Assembly: GCF_002258785.1 (NCBI RefSeq)
Contig: NZ_NOYI01000002.1
Span: forward strand, 310,001-374,000
Source of the DNA: Rhodococcus sp. 06-235-1A
GTDB lineage: Bacteria > Actinomycetota > Actinomycetes > Mycobacteriales > Mycobacteriaceae
DNA: 64,000 nt
Reading direction: 5' to 3'
Shown: piece by piece, positions 8,733-17,862 of the stretch
How the letters are laid out: every line of letters starts with the position of its first letter
How positions within the stretch are numbered: position 1 is the first letter of the stretch
The notes under the pieces: generated by a model
Database searches by the model: none
What the model was told of the DNA's origin: nothing
What the model saw: the letters and a program-made list of their open reading frames with translations, nothing else
Made by a program: the position numbers and the translations under genes

Positions 8733-9551
8733 ATGCCTGAACTACCCGAAGTGGAAAACGCCCGACAGGTCGTCGAAAAAGCCCTCGATCGCGTCATCGT
8801 CGACATCGATGACACCGACTCGTTCGAATGCCGACCGCACGTGCCAGGCGATATTGCCCGTGCATTGACGGGCGGGAAACTCACCGAGGCGCGTCGACAG
8901 GGCAAGGCGATGTGGTGCGAGACCGTCACGGCCGACGGCGCGAGTGGCCCGGCCCTGGGCATCCACCTGGGTATGGGCGGGCGTGTCATCGTCACCGCTC
9001 CCGACGGTGAGCGGACGTCGCGGTACGGAGGAGGCGATCCCCACGTCGGTGAGCGCCCGACCGACAAACCCGAGTGGACGCGCTTCTCGATGACCTTCGA
9101 CGACGGTGGGCAGCTTCGACTCTTCGACAAGCGCCGTCTCGGCCGGGTTCGACTCGAACCCGACATCGGCGCTCTCGGACCGGATGCCGCGGAGATCACA
9201 CGTGACGACTTCCGTGACCGAATCGGTTCCAGCGGTGCGCCTCTCAAAGCACGACTGCTCGACCAAGCGGCAATAGCGGGAGTCGGCAATCTTTTAGCGG
9301 ACGAGGTGCTCTGGCAGAGCGAGCAATCCCCGTCCAGGCGCGCCAAGTCGCTCACGACGGAGGAACTCGACGAACTGCGTGTGGTTCTGCGCCGCGCGAT
9401 CAGATCAGCGATGAAGAAGGGTGGTGTGCACACCGGGGAGATCATTCCGTTCCGAAAAGCGGACGCGGCGTGCCCTCGATGTGGTGCGCCGATGGCTCGC
9501 GGAACGGTGGGCGGCCGCACGACGTGGTGGTGTTCTCGCGAGCAATCCTGA
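8733..9551 (+). CDS. Fpg/Nei-family DNA glycosylase
   Basis: A 272-residue base-excision enzyme. It opens MPELPEVENARQVVEKAL, so the catalytic Pro2 and Glu3 are present. A helix-two-turn-helix region (LLDQAAIAGVGNLLADEVLW) and a C-terminal zinc finger (CPRCGAPMARGTVGGR, then WWCSREQS) follow. It should remove oxidised bases and nick the strand by beta/delta-elimination. The finger has only three of the four usual cysteines: the last CxxC pair reads CSRE. Several actinobacterial Fpg2/Nei-like paralogues have degenerate fingers, so this is probably the non-canonical paralogue and not the main MutM. It sits alone upstream of the SNF2 gene. Confidence 0.88.
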   Translation: MPELPEVENARQVVEKALDRVIVDIDDTDSFECRPHVPGDIARALTGGKLTEARRQGKAMWCETVTADGASGPALGIHLGMGGRVIVTAPDGERTSRYGGGDPHVGERPTDKPEWTRFSMTFDDGGQLRLFDKRRLGRVRLEPDIGALGPDAAEITRDDFRDRIGSSGAPLKARLLDQAAIAGVGNLLADEVLWQSEQSPSRRAKSLTTEELDELRVVLRRAIRSAMKKGGVHTGEIIPFRKADAACPRCGAPMARGTVGGRTTWWCSREQS

Positions 9552-9706
9552 TCCGGTCCATCACGTAGATCATTCCCGATGACCCTGTAGGACAGTATTT
9601 TTCGGAAAAGTCAAGCTGATTCCGGATGCGGCACAATGCCACCGGACGGCGTACGGTGTTGGCAGCTTCGGACCCTGCCGAGGCAGCGAATTTCGCCGGA
9701 GGGTGC

Positions 9707-11554
9707 ATGCGTTCGACCGCCTACACAGACCCAGCCCCGCACGTCACCTATTTGCCGCACCGTCATTGTTTCGCCGTCTGGCACAGCACTCCGCAGGCGT
9801 CGCTTCGAGGACGGGTCACTCCCATCGAGCTCGCGCTTCCCGGCGCGAATGGAACCGTTGCCGTGTGCACCGTGGAAGCGCAACTCGTAGCCGCGAACGG
9901 TAGCGAGCTCCTATCCGCCGCCGGCTCCACGGGAGATCCTTCGGCACGGGGATGGTTGTCGATCTTGGACCACATCGAGGACAATCCTGACCTGCGTCTG
10001 GTTCCTCCAGCGCTCGTCGACGCACTCCCGCCTGCCGCACATGCAGTTCCCAATGCCGGCGGCTCCAGCGTGCTGACTGCACATGGTGCCGCTGACGCGC
10101 TCCGCGCCAGCCTGCGCATGCAAGACGATCTGACCGAGAGTGCGTCGACCTTCACTCCGAGGCCCTATCAACTGCACGGTGCGTCCTGGGTGCCGACGGT
10201 TCAAGAGACCGGCGGCGGCGGAATCCTCGCCGACGAGATGGGGCTGGGCAAGACGCTCCAGGCCATTTCGCACATGATCGTCGGAGCGCGGCGAGGCGAG
10301 GGCAGCTATCTGGTCGTCTGCCCGACGTCGCTGATCAGCAACTGGCGCCGTGAGATCGAGAACTTCTCCGACGGGGAATTGGTCGTCAACGTGTACCGCG
10401 GACCGTCCCGCAGCCTCGAGCAATGCGCCGACGCGGGTTCGGTGACAGTCACCGGATACCCCACCCTGCGCACCGACACAGATCGATTGAGCGAAATATC
10501 CTGGAGCACTGTGTTCTTCGATGAGGCGCACGTGATGAAGAACTCGCGGACCAAGATTGCTCGCGCAGCGCGTCGGCTGAAGTCCACCACGCGGATAGCC
10601 CTGACCGGCACTCCCGTCGAAAACCGCATGGACGAACTCTGGGCACTGATCGATCTCACCAATCCCGGACTGCTCGGAACCCGGGCTCGGTTCACCCGAC
10701 GATTCTCGGCACCCATCGAGCAGGGAGGTTCGGCGGCCGCACTCGCACAATTGTCGAGCGCGATCGCGCCGGTCGTCCTCCGCCGGACCAAGGCCGAGGT
10801 TGCGACGGATCTGCCGCCGAAGCACCACATCGACGTTCTCTGTCCGATCTCGAACGAGCAAGCGTCACTGTACAACTCGGCCGTCGAGGAAGCATTCGAT
10901 ACCGGCTTCGGATCGAAGCGCGCACGAGGGACTGCGGTGTTGGCGCTACTGACCTCGCTCAAACTGATCTGCAACCATCCGGGGCTCGTCAACGGCGACT
11001 TGTCCCGATTGGCCGATCGCTCCGGCAAACTCGACAGGCTCACCGAAATCATCGAAGAACTTGCCGAATCCTCGCAGGCTGCGCTCGTGTTCACTCAGTA
11101 CCGTCGGACCGGCGAGATCTTGGCGGAGCATCTCGAAAGCCTCACCGGTGCCCCGATTCCGTTCTTTCACGGCGGGCTCGACGTGGACAAGCGCGACAAG
11201 ATGATCGACGAATTCCAGAACAGCGACCGATCCCCTGTCATGGTTCTCAGCCTGAGGGCGGCGGGGTACGGCCTCAATCTCACCCGCGCCAGCACGGTGA
11301 TCCACTACGACCGATGGTGGAACCCCGCGGTCGAAGCGCAAGCTACCGACCGGGTTCACCGAATCGGACAGAAGTCTCGGGTGACGGTCATGGCACTGAC
11401 GACGGAAGGAACACTGGAGGAACACATAGCATCACTCCACACCCGCAAGAAGGCGATCGCTGGTCTGACCGAGAGCAACAACGAGTTGGCTCTGGCGGCG
11501 CTCGACGACTCGACATTGCGAGAAACGCTGTCGTTGCGGGCGGTGGCGCGCTGA
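9707..11554 (+). CDS. SNF2-family DEAD/DEAH helicase-like ATPase
   Basis: A 615-residue protein with all SNF2 motifs: I (ILADEMGLGKTLQAI), II (FFDEAHVMKN), III (ALTGTPVENRMDELW) and, in the C-terminal RecA lobe, RAAGYGLNLTRAS and QATDRVHRIGQ. It is expected to be a double-stranded-DNA translocase. The ATG at 9707 is preferred over an upstream in-frame one at 9626 because GGAGGG lies just before it. The N-terminal ~150 residues are a poorly conserved leader. It overlaps the SWIM gene by one base (TGATG), so the two should be translated together; SNF2 plus SWIM pairs are common in bacteria and may act in DNA repair or chromosome handling. Confidence 0.92.
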   Translation: MRSTAYTDPAPHVTYLPHRHCFAVWHSTPQASLRGRVTPIELALPGANGTVAVCTVEAQLVAANGSELLSAAGSTGDPSARGWLSILDHIEDNPDLRLVPPALVDALPPAAHAVPNAGGSSVLTAHGAADALRASLRMQDDLTESASTFTPRPYQLHGASWVPTVQETGGGGILADEMGLGKTLQAISHMIVGARRGEGSYLVVCPTSLISNWRREIENFSDGELVVNVYRGPSRSLEQCADAGSVTVTGYPTLRTDTDRLSEISWSTVFFDEAHVMKNSRTKIARAARRLKSTTRIALTGTPVENRMDELWALIDLTNPGLLGTRARFTRRFSAPIEQGGSAAALAQLSSAIAPVVLRRTKAEVATDLPPKHHIDVLCPISNEQASLYNSAVEEAFDTGFGSKRARGTAVLALLTSLKLICNHPGLVNGDLSRLADRSGKLDRLTEIIEELAESSQAALVFTQYRRTGEILAEHLESLTGAPIPFFHGGLDVDKRDKMIDEFQNSDRSPVMVLSLRAAGYGLNLTRASTVIHYDRWWNPAVEAQATDRVHRIGQKSRVTVMALTTEGTLEEHIASLHTRKKAIAGLTESNNELALAALDDSTLRETLSLRAVAR

Positions 11555-12126
11555 TGGCCACAACACCGCAGCCTGCGGCTTTCGGCTCGACGCCGTGGGG
11601 CAAAGACTGGGTCCGTCGAGTCGAACCCATCACTGTCATCCGGCCGAACCCGATGCTCCCGCGGGCACGAAGCCTGGTGCGCAACGATGCAGTGTCCCTG
11701 GACCACAACAACATCGGCGAGTTTCGCTGCGTCGTGTCCGCGGGTAAGAGGAGCGAGACGGCCGTGCTTGCACTCCCCCGATATTCGGCGGCCGAACGGA
11801 AGTCGGTGCTGCGCATCCTCGCCCGCCACACGCGCGGCGGTGCAACCAGCGGTGACCTCCCCGACGAAGTCCACGCCGAACTCGTGGCGAGCAAGCTGTC
11901 GCCGGTCCCGGACAGCACCGAAGCGTCGTGCACTTGCTCCGGCAGAATCGACCCTTGCCTCCACGTGACGGCCGCTACCTACGCCATCAGTCTGATTGTC
12001 GACCAGATGCCGACATCGGCGTTGGCCGTCCGCGGAATCGATCTGTCGGCCGCGACTACATCGAGGGACGTTCTCCGACGCTGGATGCCGATCGGAAGTC
12101 TCGACGGCTCAGCGTTCTTCGGTTGA
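11554..12126 (+). CDS. SWIM zinc-finger protein, partner of SNF2 ATPase
   Basis: A 190-residue protein with a SWIM motif near residues 128-141: CTCSGRIDPCLHVTAATYA (CxC...CxH), a zinc-binding fold that contacts nucleic acid or protein. The rest (for example STPWGKDWVRRVE near the start) fits the small SWIM proteins encoded beside SNF2 ATPases in actinomycetes. Its start codon overlaps the stop of the helicase gene by one base, strong evidence for a coupled pair. Direct biochemical roles of these small SWIM proteins are little known. Confidence 0.85.
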   Translation: MATTPQPAAFGSTPWGKDWVRRVEPITVIRPNPMLPRARSLVRNDAVSLDHNNIGEFRCVVSAGKRSETAVLALPRYSAAERKSVLRILARHTRGGATSGDLPDEVHAELVASKLSPVPDSTEASCTCSGRIDPCLHVTAATYAISLIVDQMPTSALAVRGIDLSAATTSRDVLRRWMPIGSLDGSAFFG

Positions 12127-12147
12127 CCTGAGACCTGCGGCCTGAAC

Positions 12148-12612
12148 TCAGGACGTCGCTTCGACTGCCAGTCGAGCGAGCGTGTCGTTCAGCTGATCTT
12201 CGGTCACCAGCGGGAACTTGATCTGCTGCAGCAACTTCTTGTCCGTGACCTTGGACCAGTCGTAAGTGTGGCGCACCAGCGTCTCGTTGGGGCCCTGAGA
12301 TTCCAGCTCCCACAGCCACTCCCAGCCGGGGGGCTCGTTGCCGGCGGGTGCCGTCTTCCATGCGACCAGCTTGTCCTTGATGTAGCCGGACACGTGGTTG
12401 TCTGTCTGGTACTCCCCGCCCATGTGGTCACCCTGCATGTTCATCGTGAACTTCTCGCCGACCTTCTGAATCCGGTCGGCGTGGTCCACGCTGCGCACGA
12501 AGCCCGATCCGTCGAGCGCCTGATGCCGCTCGGGATTGGACAGGACGTCGAATACTGCGTCGACGGGTGCTTCGATGGTGCGTTCGACTGTGACCTTGGC
12601 ATTGTCTGTCAT
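12148..12612 (-). CDS. SRPBCC family protein (polyketide cyclase/START-like)
   Basis: A 154-residue single-domain protein with the typical opening VERTIEAPVDAVFDVLSNPE and later VAWKTAPAGNEPPGWEWLWE and HTYDWSKV. The fold makes a hydrophobic pocket for a small ligand; function is unknown. The ATG ending at 12612 is chosen over a TTG 33 bases upstream because GGAAAG lies four bases before it. It is convergent with the SWIM gene (22 bases between stops) and lies just beyond the end of the sugar operon. No link to either is evident. Confidence 0.8.
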   Translation of the reverse strand: MTDNAKVTVERTIEAPVDAVFDVLSNPERHQALDGSGFVRSVDHADRIQKVGEKFTMNMQGDHMGGEYQTDNHVSGYIKDKLVAWKTAPAGNEPPGWEWLWELESQGPNETLVRHTYDWSKVTDKKLLQQIKFPLVTEDQLNDTLARLAVEATS

Positions 12613-12685
12613 GCTTTCCGCTTGCCCAGAATTCGTCATCTTCAATCGCGATCGGACAGATTCTTCGATCGAAGGTCACTGCTGC

Positions 12686-13780
12686 TCATTCACCGAGGTT
12701 CATCGACTCGACCTGATCGATGGCATCGATCAGAGTTTTCTCGGTAACAATGGCTGCTGTGTTGTGAACATGAGGTGCGGCGAGCGCTGCAACAGCGAGT
12801 GCGCGAATCTCCTCGGCCGTGGCATCGTGCATTCCCATATCCGACAGTGACCTCGGAAGCCGCAGCGCACGAAGAATATCCGCAATCTCGACCACGGTCT
12901 CCGCCCGATGAGATTCGAGCACGAGCTGAACGATCAAGCCGTAGGCGACGTGGTAGCCGTGCAGCGCCGATCGTGTCCCGCGTCCGGCCATCAGTCCCCG
13001 GGTCATGCAGTGTGCAATCGAGAGTCCGCCGTTCTCGTACCCGATCCCGGACATCAGCACGACGGCCTCCACGACGGCTTCGACGGCCGAGTTCAGTTCA
13101 CCGTTCTCGACTGCCTTCACAGCCTCGACCGAATGCCGAGTCAAGACATCGAAACATCCGTTTGCGACGATGCCGCCGATGTCGAGCGGACGGGTCCCCT
13201 GCATCGTCGTTCCCGTGCCGAGACTGCATCCCGCGGCTTCGAACTTCTTGGCCAGCGCATCGCCGATACCGGAGATCAAGAACTCGACCGGCGCCTGCGA
13301 GATCAATTCGGTGTCGACGACTACACAGCTCGGGTTGAAGTCCAGATGGCCGACCTCGCACAACACGTGGTCGTCGTTGTAGATGGCCAGGACTCGTGCT
13401 GTGGGGCCGTCGTTGGATGCGATGGTCGGGCAGGTGATCATCGCGGCATCGAGATCGATGGCCACACCCTTGGCAAGGTCGAGTGCCTTTCCGCCGCCGA
13501 CGCCGACGACGACGTCGCGACACCGATCGCTGACCGAGGAGACATGCTCGGCAATGTTCGTGCGAGTCACATCACCCGAGCACGGCAGGACCGCGAAGTC
13601 GACTCCAGCCGCCTCGAACGAGTCCGTCAGAACCGATCCCAGCTTGTCCAGGACGAACTCGTCCACCACGAGCAGTGGACGACGGCCATGAGGGACGGTG
13701 AATTCGGCGAGGCGCTTGATCACCCCCGGCCCCTGGATGTACTGACGGGGTGCCCCGAACCGGCGATAGTCGGCCGTCAT
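12686..13780 (-). CDS. GldA-like iron/zinc-dependent polyol dehydrogenase
   Basis: A 364-residue group III alcohol dehydrogenase of the glycerol dehydrogenase type. NAD-binding VVVGVGGGKALDLAKGVA, then ITCPTIASNDGPTA, and metal ligands Asp in GIGDALAKKFEA, His in SIAHCMTRG and His in ALHGYHVAYGL are present. It likely oxidises a polyol to a ketose or the reverse, with NAD. The ATG at 13780 overlaps the stop of the transketolase C-terminal gene by four bases, so it is the last gene of the ten-gene operon. Given the neighbours, it may feed a hydroxyketone such as dihydroxyacetone to glycerol or take an entry polyol; sequence alone does not decide. Confidence 0.85.
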   Translation of the reverse strand: MTADYRRFGAPRQYIQGPGVIKRLAEFTVPHGRRPLLVVDEFVLDKLGSVLTDSFEAAGVDFAVLPCSGDVTRTNIAEHVSSVSDRCRDVVVGVGGGKALDLAKGVAIDLDAAMITCPTIASNDGPTARVLAIYNDDHVLCEVGHLDFNPSCVVVDTELISQAPVEFLISGIGDALAKKFEAAGCSLGTGTTMQGTRPLDIGGIVANGCFDVLTRHSVEAVKAVENGELNSAVEAVVEAVVLMSGIGYENGGLSIAHCMTRGLMAGRGTRSALHGYHVAYGLIVQLVLESHRAETVVEIADILRALRLPRSLSDMGMHDATAEEIRALAVAALAAPHVHNTAAIVTEKTLIDAIDQVESMNLGE

Positions 13781-14766
13781 CGAAACGCCCAATTTCCCGT
13801 CACCACGGCATCGGTGACAGCACCCTGGTCCAGGCCGAACATCGTTTCGTTGTACGACTGAGATCCGCAGGGATGGAAGCGGTCGTGCAGTCCGATTCTG
13901 GTGACCGGAACCGCGATCCCGTGATCGTGCACAAGCTCCGTGACCGCTGTGCCCAATCCGCCTGAGCGCAAGCCGTTCTCCACGACGACGACGCGCCCGA
14001 CCGACGACGCGACGTCGATGATCGCCTGCTCGTCCAGTGGCTTGATGGTCGGTACATGCAGGACCGCGGCCGAGACACCCAGATCGCGAGCGGTATCCGC
14101 CGCCTTCATCGCGCGTTCGGTCATGAATCCCGTGCTGATGACAGCGACATCGCTCCCTTCACGGACCAGCCGTGCCGTGCCGACGACGAATTCGAAGTCG
14201 TTCTCGTCGAACACGACGGGTACCTTGCCGCGCAGGTTGCGGATGTAGAACGTTCCCGGTGTCGCCGCCGCAGCACGCACCGCGTGCCTGAGTTCGACGG
14301 CATCGCACGGGTCGATGACCGTCAGATCCGGAACGCTGCGCATCACCACGAGATCCTCCAACGACTGATGGGTGGCGCCGTACGGATTGACCAGCCCTGG
14401 CGAGCCGGCGATGATCTTGACGTTCGCCTTGCTGTGCGCGCAGGCGATCGCGATGAAGTCCAGCGCTCGTCGTGACAGGAATGCGGCGTAGGTGGCGCAG
14501 AATGCAGTCTTGCCCACCTTTGCCAATCCGGCTGCCATCATGACGGCACTCTGTTCGGCGACTCCAGCGTTGAAGTATCGCTCCGGGTAGGCGTTCATGA
14601 ACGGCACGATGTCGGAGTACTTGGACATGTCCGCGCTGAGGCCGACGATCGACGAATCGGTCTTGGCCAGTTCGACCAATTCGTTGCCGAACGGCGCTGT
14701 TTCGTACGGCCCTTGGACGTCGGCGATCTCGCCCATACCGCCGGCTCGGTTCAGTAGATCAGACAC
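13777..14766 (-). CDS. Split transketolase, C-terminal (pyrimidine-binding) subunit
   Basis: A 329-residue subunit matching the Pyr and C-terminal domains of transketolase. The conserved glutamate is in RYFNAGVAEQSAVMMAAGLA, followed by TYAAFLSRRALDFI and the Q-rich GATHQSLEDLVVM region. It must pair with the N-terminal subunit encoded just upstream to make a working TPP enzyme that moves a two-carbon ketol unit. A GTG at 14766 overlaps the upstream gene by eight bases, giving MSDLLNRAGGMGEI, and is preferred. Split transketolases are typical of accessory pathways such as apiose breakdown, and not of the central pentose phosphate route. Confidence 0.88.
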   Translation of the reverse strand: MSDLLNRAGGMGEIADVQGPYETAPFGNELVELAKTDSSIVGLSADMSKYSDIVPFMNAYPERYFNAGVAEQSAVMMAAGLAKVGKTAFCATYAAFLSRRALDFIAIACAHSKANVKIIAGSPGLVNPYGATHQSLEDLVVMRSVPDLTVIDPCDAVELRHAVRAAAATPGTFYIRNLRGKVPVVFDENDFEFVVGTARLVREGSDVAVISTGFMTERAMKAADTARDLGVSAAVLHVPTIKPLDEQAIIDVASSVGRVVVVENGLRSGGLGTAVTELVHDHGIAVPVTRIGLHDRFHPCGSQSYNETMFGLDQGAVTDAVVTGNWAFR

Positions 14767-15604
14767 GATTGTTCTCCAATTCTTCGATGAGCGAGGCCCA
14801 TTCACCCGGTTCGACGCGCACGAAATGGGCTCGTTCGCGAGCGACGAGCGTCGGCACTCCGTGACCGGGTGTGGTGCGAGCGATGATCACTTTGGGTTTG
14901 TCCGTCACGTGGTCCAGCTGATCGAAGGCGGCACACAATGCGTCGACATCGTTGCCGTTCACCTCGGCTACGGCCCAACCGAAGGACGACCATTTGTCGG
15001 CGATCGGTTCCATGTCCAGCACCATGGGACCGTCTGCCTGGATACCGTTGCAATCGACCACCGCGGTGAGGTTGCTACACCCGAAGCTGGCGGCGGACAT
15101 GGCCGCTTCCCACGTGGATCCTTCTTGGAGTTCACCGTCGGACAACTCCACGATCACCTTCGATTCGCGCTCGTCCAACCGGAGGCCCAGTGCCATCCCG
15201 ACGCCTTGGCCGAGTCCGTGACCGAGAGATCCACCGGTGATCTCGACGCCTGGTGTCTCGTCGAAGGTGCTCATCGGTAGGTCGCTACCGTTGAGGCCAT
15301 AGGTTGCGATCTCCCCGTCCGAGAGAATGGCGAGTTCGGCCAGCACGGCGTACAACGCCACGGAGTAGTGACCCGTGGACAGTACGAATCGGTCTCGGTC
15401 GATCCATTCAGGATCGGTCGGATCGAAACGCAGCTGACGGAAATAGACGACGGCTAGGACGTCGGCGATACCGAGGCCTTGAGCGATGTACCCCTCGCCC
15501 TTGTCCGCGGCCATGTTCATCATGCGTCGGCGCAGAGCAAAGCTCTTGTCGCGCAACTCGTCCGACGTGGTAGCGCGATCGGGGCTGGTGTTGATGACAG
15601 TCAT
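14759..15604 (-). CDS. Split transketolase, N-terminal (TPP-binding) subunit
   Basis: A 281-residue subunit with the TPP-binding signature: LSDGELQEGSTWEAAMSAAS and later AVVDCNGIQADGP, and the early GHYSVALYAVLAE and GGSLGHGLGQGVGMALG blocks. It supplies the pyrophosphate half of the active site. The gene follows the SDR stop directly (zero-base gap) and overlaps the partner gene by eight bases. With a kinase in the same operon, the natural donor is likely a phosphorylated ketose made in this pathway. The acceptor is unknown. Confidence 0.88.
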   Translation of the reverse strand: MTVINTSPDRATTSDELRDKSFALRRRMMNMAADKGEGYIAQGLGIADVLAVVYFRQLRFDPTDPEWIDRDRFVLSTGHYSVALYAVLAELAILSDGEIATYGLNGSDLPMSTFDETPGVEITGGSLGHGLGQGVGMALGLRLDERESKVIVELSDGELQEGSTWEAAMSAASFGCSNLTAVVDCNGIQADGPMVLDMEPIADKWSSFGWAVAEVNGNDVDALCAAFDQLDHVTDKPKVIIARTTPGHGVPTLVARERAHFVRVEPGEWASLIEELENNRV

Positions 15605-16402
15605 TCAGTGAACCTCGCTCTTGTCCTGTGTCTTGTAGCTGTCGTCGGCATGGAAGGTCCCGTCGATGGTGATGCCGCCGTCGACCTTGAGTAGGACTCC
15701 GGTGACGAACGACGCGTCCTCGGAGACCAGGAACGAAATGGCCGACGCGACTTCTTCCGGATATCCGAAGCGCATCAACGGCGTTCGCATCAGGAGCCGG
15801 TCACGGTCGAGGGTGCCTCCCGCGATTCCGGACTGCATCATTCCGGTGTCCATGTAACCGGGCGCGACGGCATTGACCCTGATGCCTTTCTTGCCCCACT
15901 CGGCGGCCAGGGTGCGGGTCATTCCGACCACTCCCGCCTTCGCCGTCGTGTAGGCCAATCGGTGTGGCAAGCCGAATGTCGATCCGACAGACGCCAGGTT
16001 GACGATCGCCGGTGCCGACGACGAAAGCAATCGCGGGTACGCCGCTCTACTGCATCTCATCGCGCCGCCCAGGTGGACCGACAGCTCGCGTTCCCAACGG
16101 TCCGATTCGATGTCCTCGGCGCTCGAACGCGAGATGATGCCGGCATTGTTGACCAAGACGTCGAGGCCTCCTGCCACGGAGTCGACTACGTCGAAGCAGG
16201 CCTCCACCGAGGCGTCGTCCGTGACATCGACAGCTGCGGCGGTTGCTCCGATCCCGTCCGCGGTCAACCGATCGACGGCTGCCTGTGCGCGGTCGTCGAC
16301 GATGTCGGCGACGACCACGTGGAAGCCGTCCTCTCCCAATCGATGTGCGGTCGCCAGACCCAGCCCTTGCGCTCCCCCGGTGATCAGGGCTACGCGTGTC
16401 AT
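15605..16402 (-). CDS. Short-chain dehydrogenase/reductase (SDR)
   Basis: A 265-residue classical SDR: Rossmann TGGAQGLGLATAHRL, NNAG in VLVNNAGIISRS, catalytic Tyr/Lys in LAYTTAKAGVVGM, and the post-Lys VNAVAPGYMDTGM loop. Acidic residue Asp after the second strand (VVVADIVDD) suggests NAD over NADP. The start at 16402 overlaps the MFS stop (ATGA). In a polyol/ketose operon it is a good candidate for the first oxidation step, for example polyol to ketose, with GldA-like protein as a second dehydrogenase. Confidence 0.88.
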   Translation of the reverse strand: MTRVALITGGAQGLGLATAHRLGEDGFHVVVADIVDDRAQAAVDRLTADGIGATAAAVDVTDDASVEACFDVVDSVAGGLDVLVNNAGIISRSSAEDIESDRWERELSVHLGGAMRCSRAAYPRLLSSSAPAIVNLASVGSTFGLPHRLAYTTAKAGVVGMTRTLAAEWGKKGIRVNAVAPGYMDTGMMQSGIAGGTLDRDRLLMRTPLMRFGYPEEVASAISFLVSEDASFVTGVLLKVDGGITIDGTFHADDSYKTQDKSEVH

Positions 16403-17862
16403 CCAGTGGCTCCATCTTCGGTGTCGATCAGAAGCGATCGATCGTGGGCCTGCCGAACGCCGATGTCGTGGAGTTCGCGGTCCGACTTGTCGCTCAACGG
16501 CTCCCATTTGATGATCACGCACGCGAGAAGTCCGACCAACGGTGCAGCCATCAGGATCAGCAGCGTTGTCGGTGTACCGAAGGCTTCGCGCATCACCGGG
16601 AAGCAGAACAGTCCGACGACACCGGCTGCGCTGCGTGAGATAGTGACCAACTGCGAGCCGCGAGCGCGCAGTTCACTTCGGTACGCCAGCGGTCCCATGG
16701 TCAGCCCGGCGGTGCCCGGAGCGGCTGCGTGACAGAAGATGAAGAAGGACGGAACCAGGAAGCCGGCCAGGATCGGCATGTCGGACCACGTCGCGAGGAC
16801 GAAGATCGCCAGTGCCACACCGGCGAATCCCCACGCCGAACTGATCCGAACGCCGAAGCGGCGAGCGAAGTACACCGCGAGAACTCCACCGACGATGCCG
16901 AACAGATTGAACACGATCGACCCCGTGATTGCCATCGCGAACCCCGAGCCGAACAGATCCATCGAGATGATGGGCAGGTAGAAACCGATGGCGAAGTACT
17001 GCAACGCCTCGGTGAATCCCACGATATTCGCCAGGACGGTGCGCTGTCGATATTCCTTGTCCCACAACGCCGACCACTTCACCTTGATCGCCGGAGCCGG
17101 AACGACTTCGGCCATCCGCGACCGATCGACGGTCACCTCACGGCCGAGGATCCGAGTCAGTGACCGTGCCGCGCCGGGGAGATCACCTCGCGCCGCAAGC
17201 CATTTCGGACTCTCCGGCATGAACCAGATGCGGGCGAGAAGAAGTACGAACGCGATAGCACCGGCGACACCGAGACTCCATCGCCAGACGTCGAGGCCCG
17301 CGCCGAGTTCGTAGGCTGCGAGCGTCACGAGCAAGGCCAAGCTGGTCGACGTATACCACTGGGCTTGCGAGAAGCTCAGCCAACTTCGCTTGTTCTTCGG
17401 TAGGAGCTCGGCCAGGTACGCGAGAGCGATACCGAGGTCGATACCGTACGCGATTCCGCCGATGAGCCTGCCACTGAGCAACATGCCGTACGACTGAGCC
17501 GACATCATCGTCAGCGCACCGACGACGGCGAGTGCCTTCGCAATGACCAGGAATCGAACGCGCCCGATGCGGTCACCCAACTTGGCACACGTCAGCGCTG
17601 CGAGAACACTTGCGCTGTAACCGATTGCGCTCAGCGTGCCGACGTCGTTGCCGCCAAGACCCAGCTGCTCGGTGATAGCACTCATGCCACCACTGAGCGC
17701 CCCGGTGTAGAAGGCCTCGAAGCCCAACCCCGCCAGAGCGAGACCCAGGATGATCCAGTGCATCCGGCCCTTGACGCTACCTTCGTCGATGATGCGCTCG
17801 ACGTCCTCCGGCGAGCTGACGGTCAGTTTCTCGTAGGACCTGACGGTCGACTGCGCGCTCAT
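16399..17862 (-). CDS. MFS transporter, sugar porter/metabolite:H+ type (copy 1)
   Basis: A 487-residue carrier with 12 predicted helices. The loop after helix 2 (KLGDRIGRVRFLV) and the mid-loop WFMPESPKWLAARGD are sugar-porter signatures. It starts at an ATG overlapping the stop of the next MFS gene by four bases and ends over the SDR start. It is clearly paralogous to the neighbour: both share EAFY near helix 1, GIDLGIALAYLAELLPK-like and SFSQAQWYTS-like segments. Two carriers in one operon suggest import of two related substrates, or one importer and one exporter. Confidence 0.88.
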   Translation of the reverse strand: MSAQSTVRSYEKLTVSSPEDVERIIDEGSVKGRMHWIILGLALAGLGFEAFYTGALSGGMSAITEQLGLGGNDVGTLSAIGYSASVLAALTCAKLGDRIGRVRFLVIAKALAVVGALTMMSAQSYGMLLSGRLIGGIAYGIDLGIALAYLAELLPKNKRSWLSFSQAQWYTSTSLALLVTLAAYELGAGLDVWRWSLGVAGAIAFVLLLARIWFMPESPKWLAARGDLPGAARSLTRILGREVTVDRSRMAEVVPAPAIKVKWSALWDKEYRQRTVLANIVGFTEALQYFAIGFYLPIISMDLFGSGFAMAITGSIVFNLFGIVGGVLAVYFARRFGVRISSAWGFAGVALAIFVLATWSDMPILAGFLVPSFFIFCHAAAPGTAGLTMGPLAYRSELRARGSQLVTISRSAAGVVGLFCFPVMREAFGTPTTLLILMAAPLVGLLACVIIKWEPLSDKSDRELHDIGVRQAHDRSLLIDTEDGATG

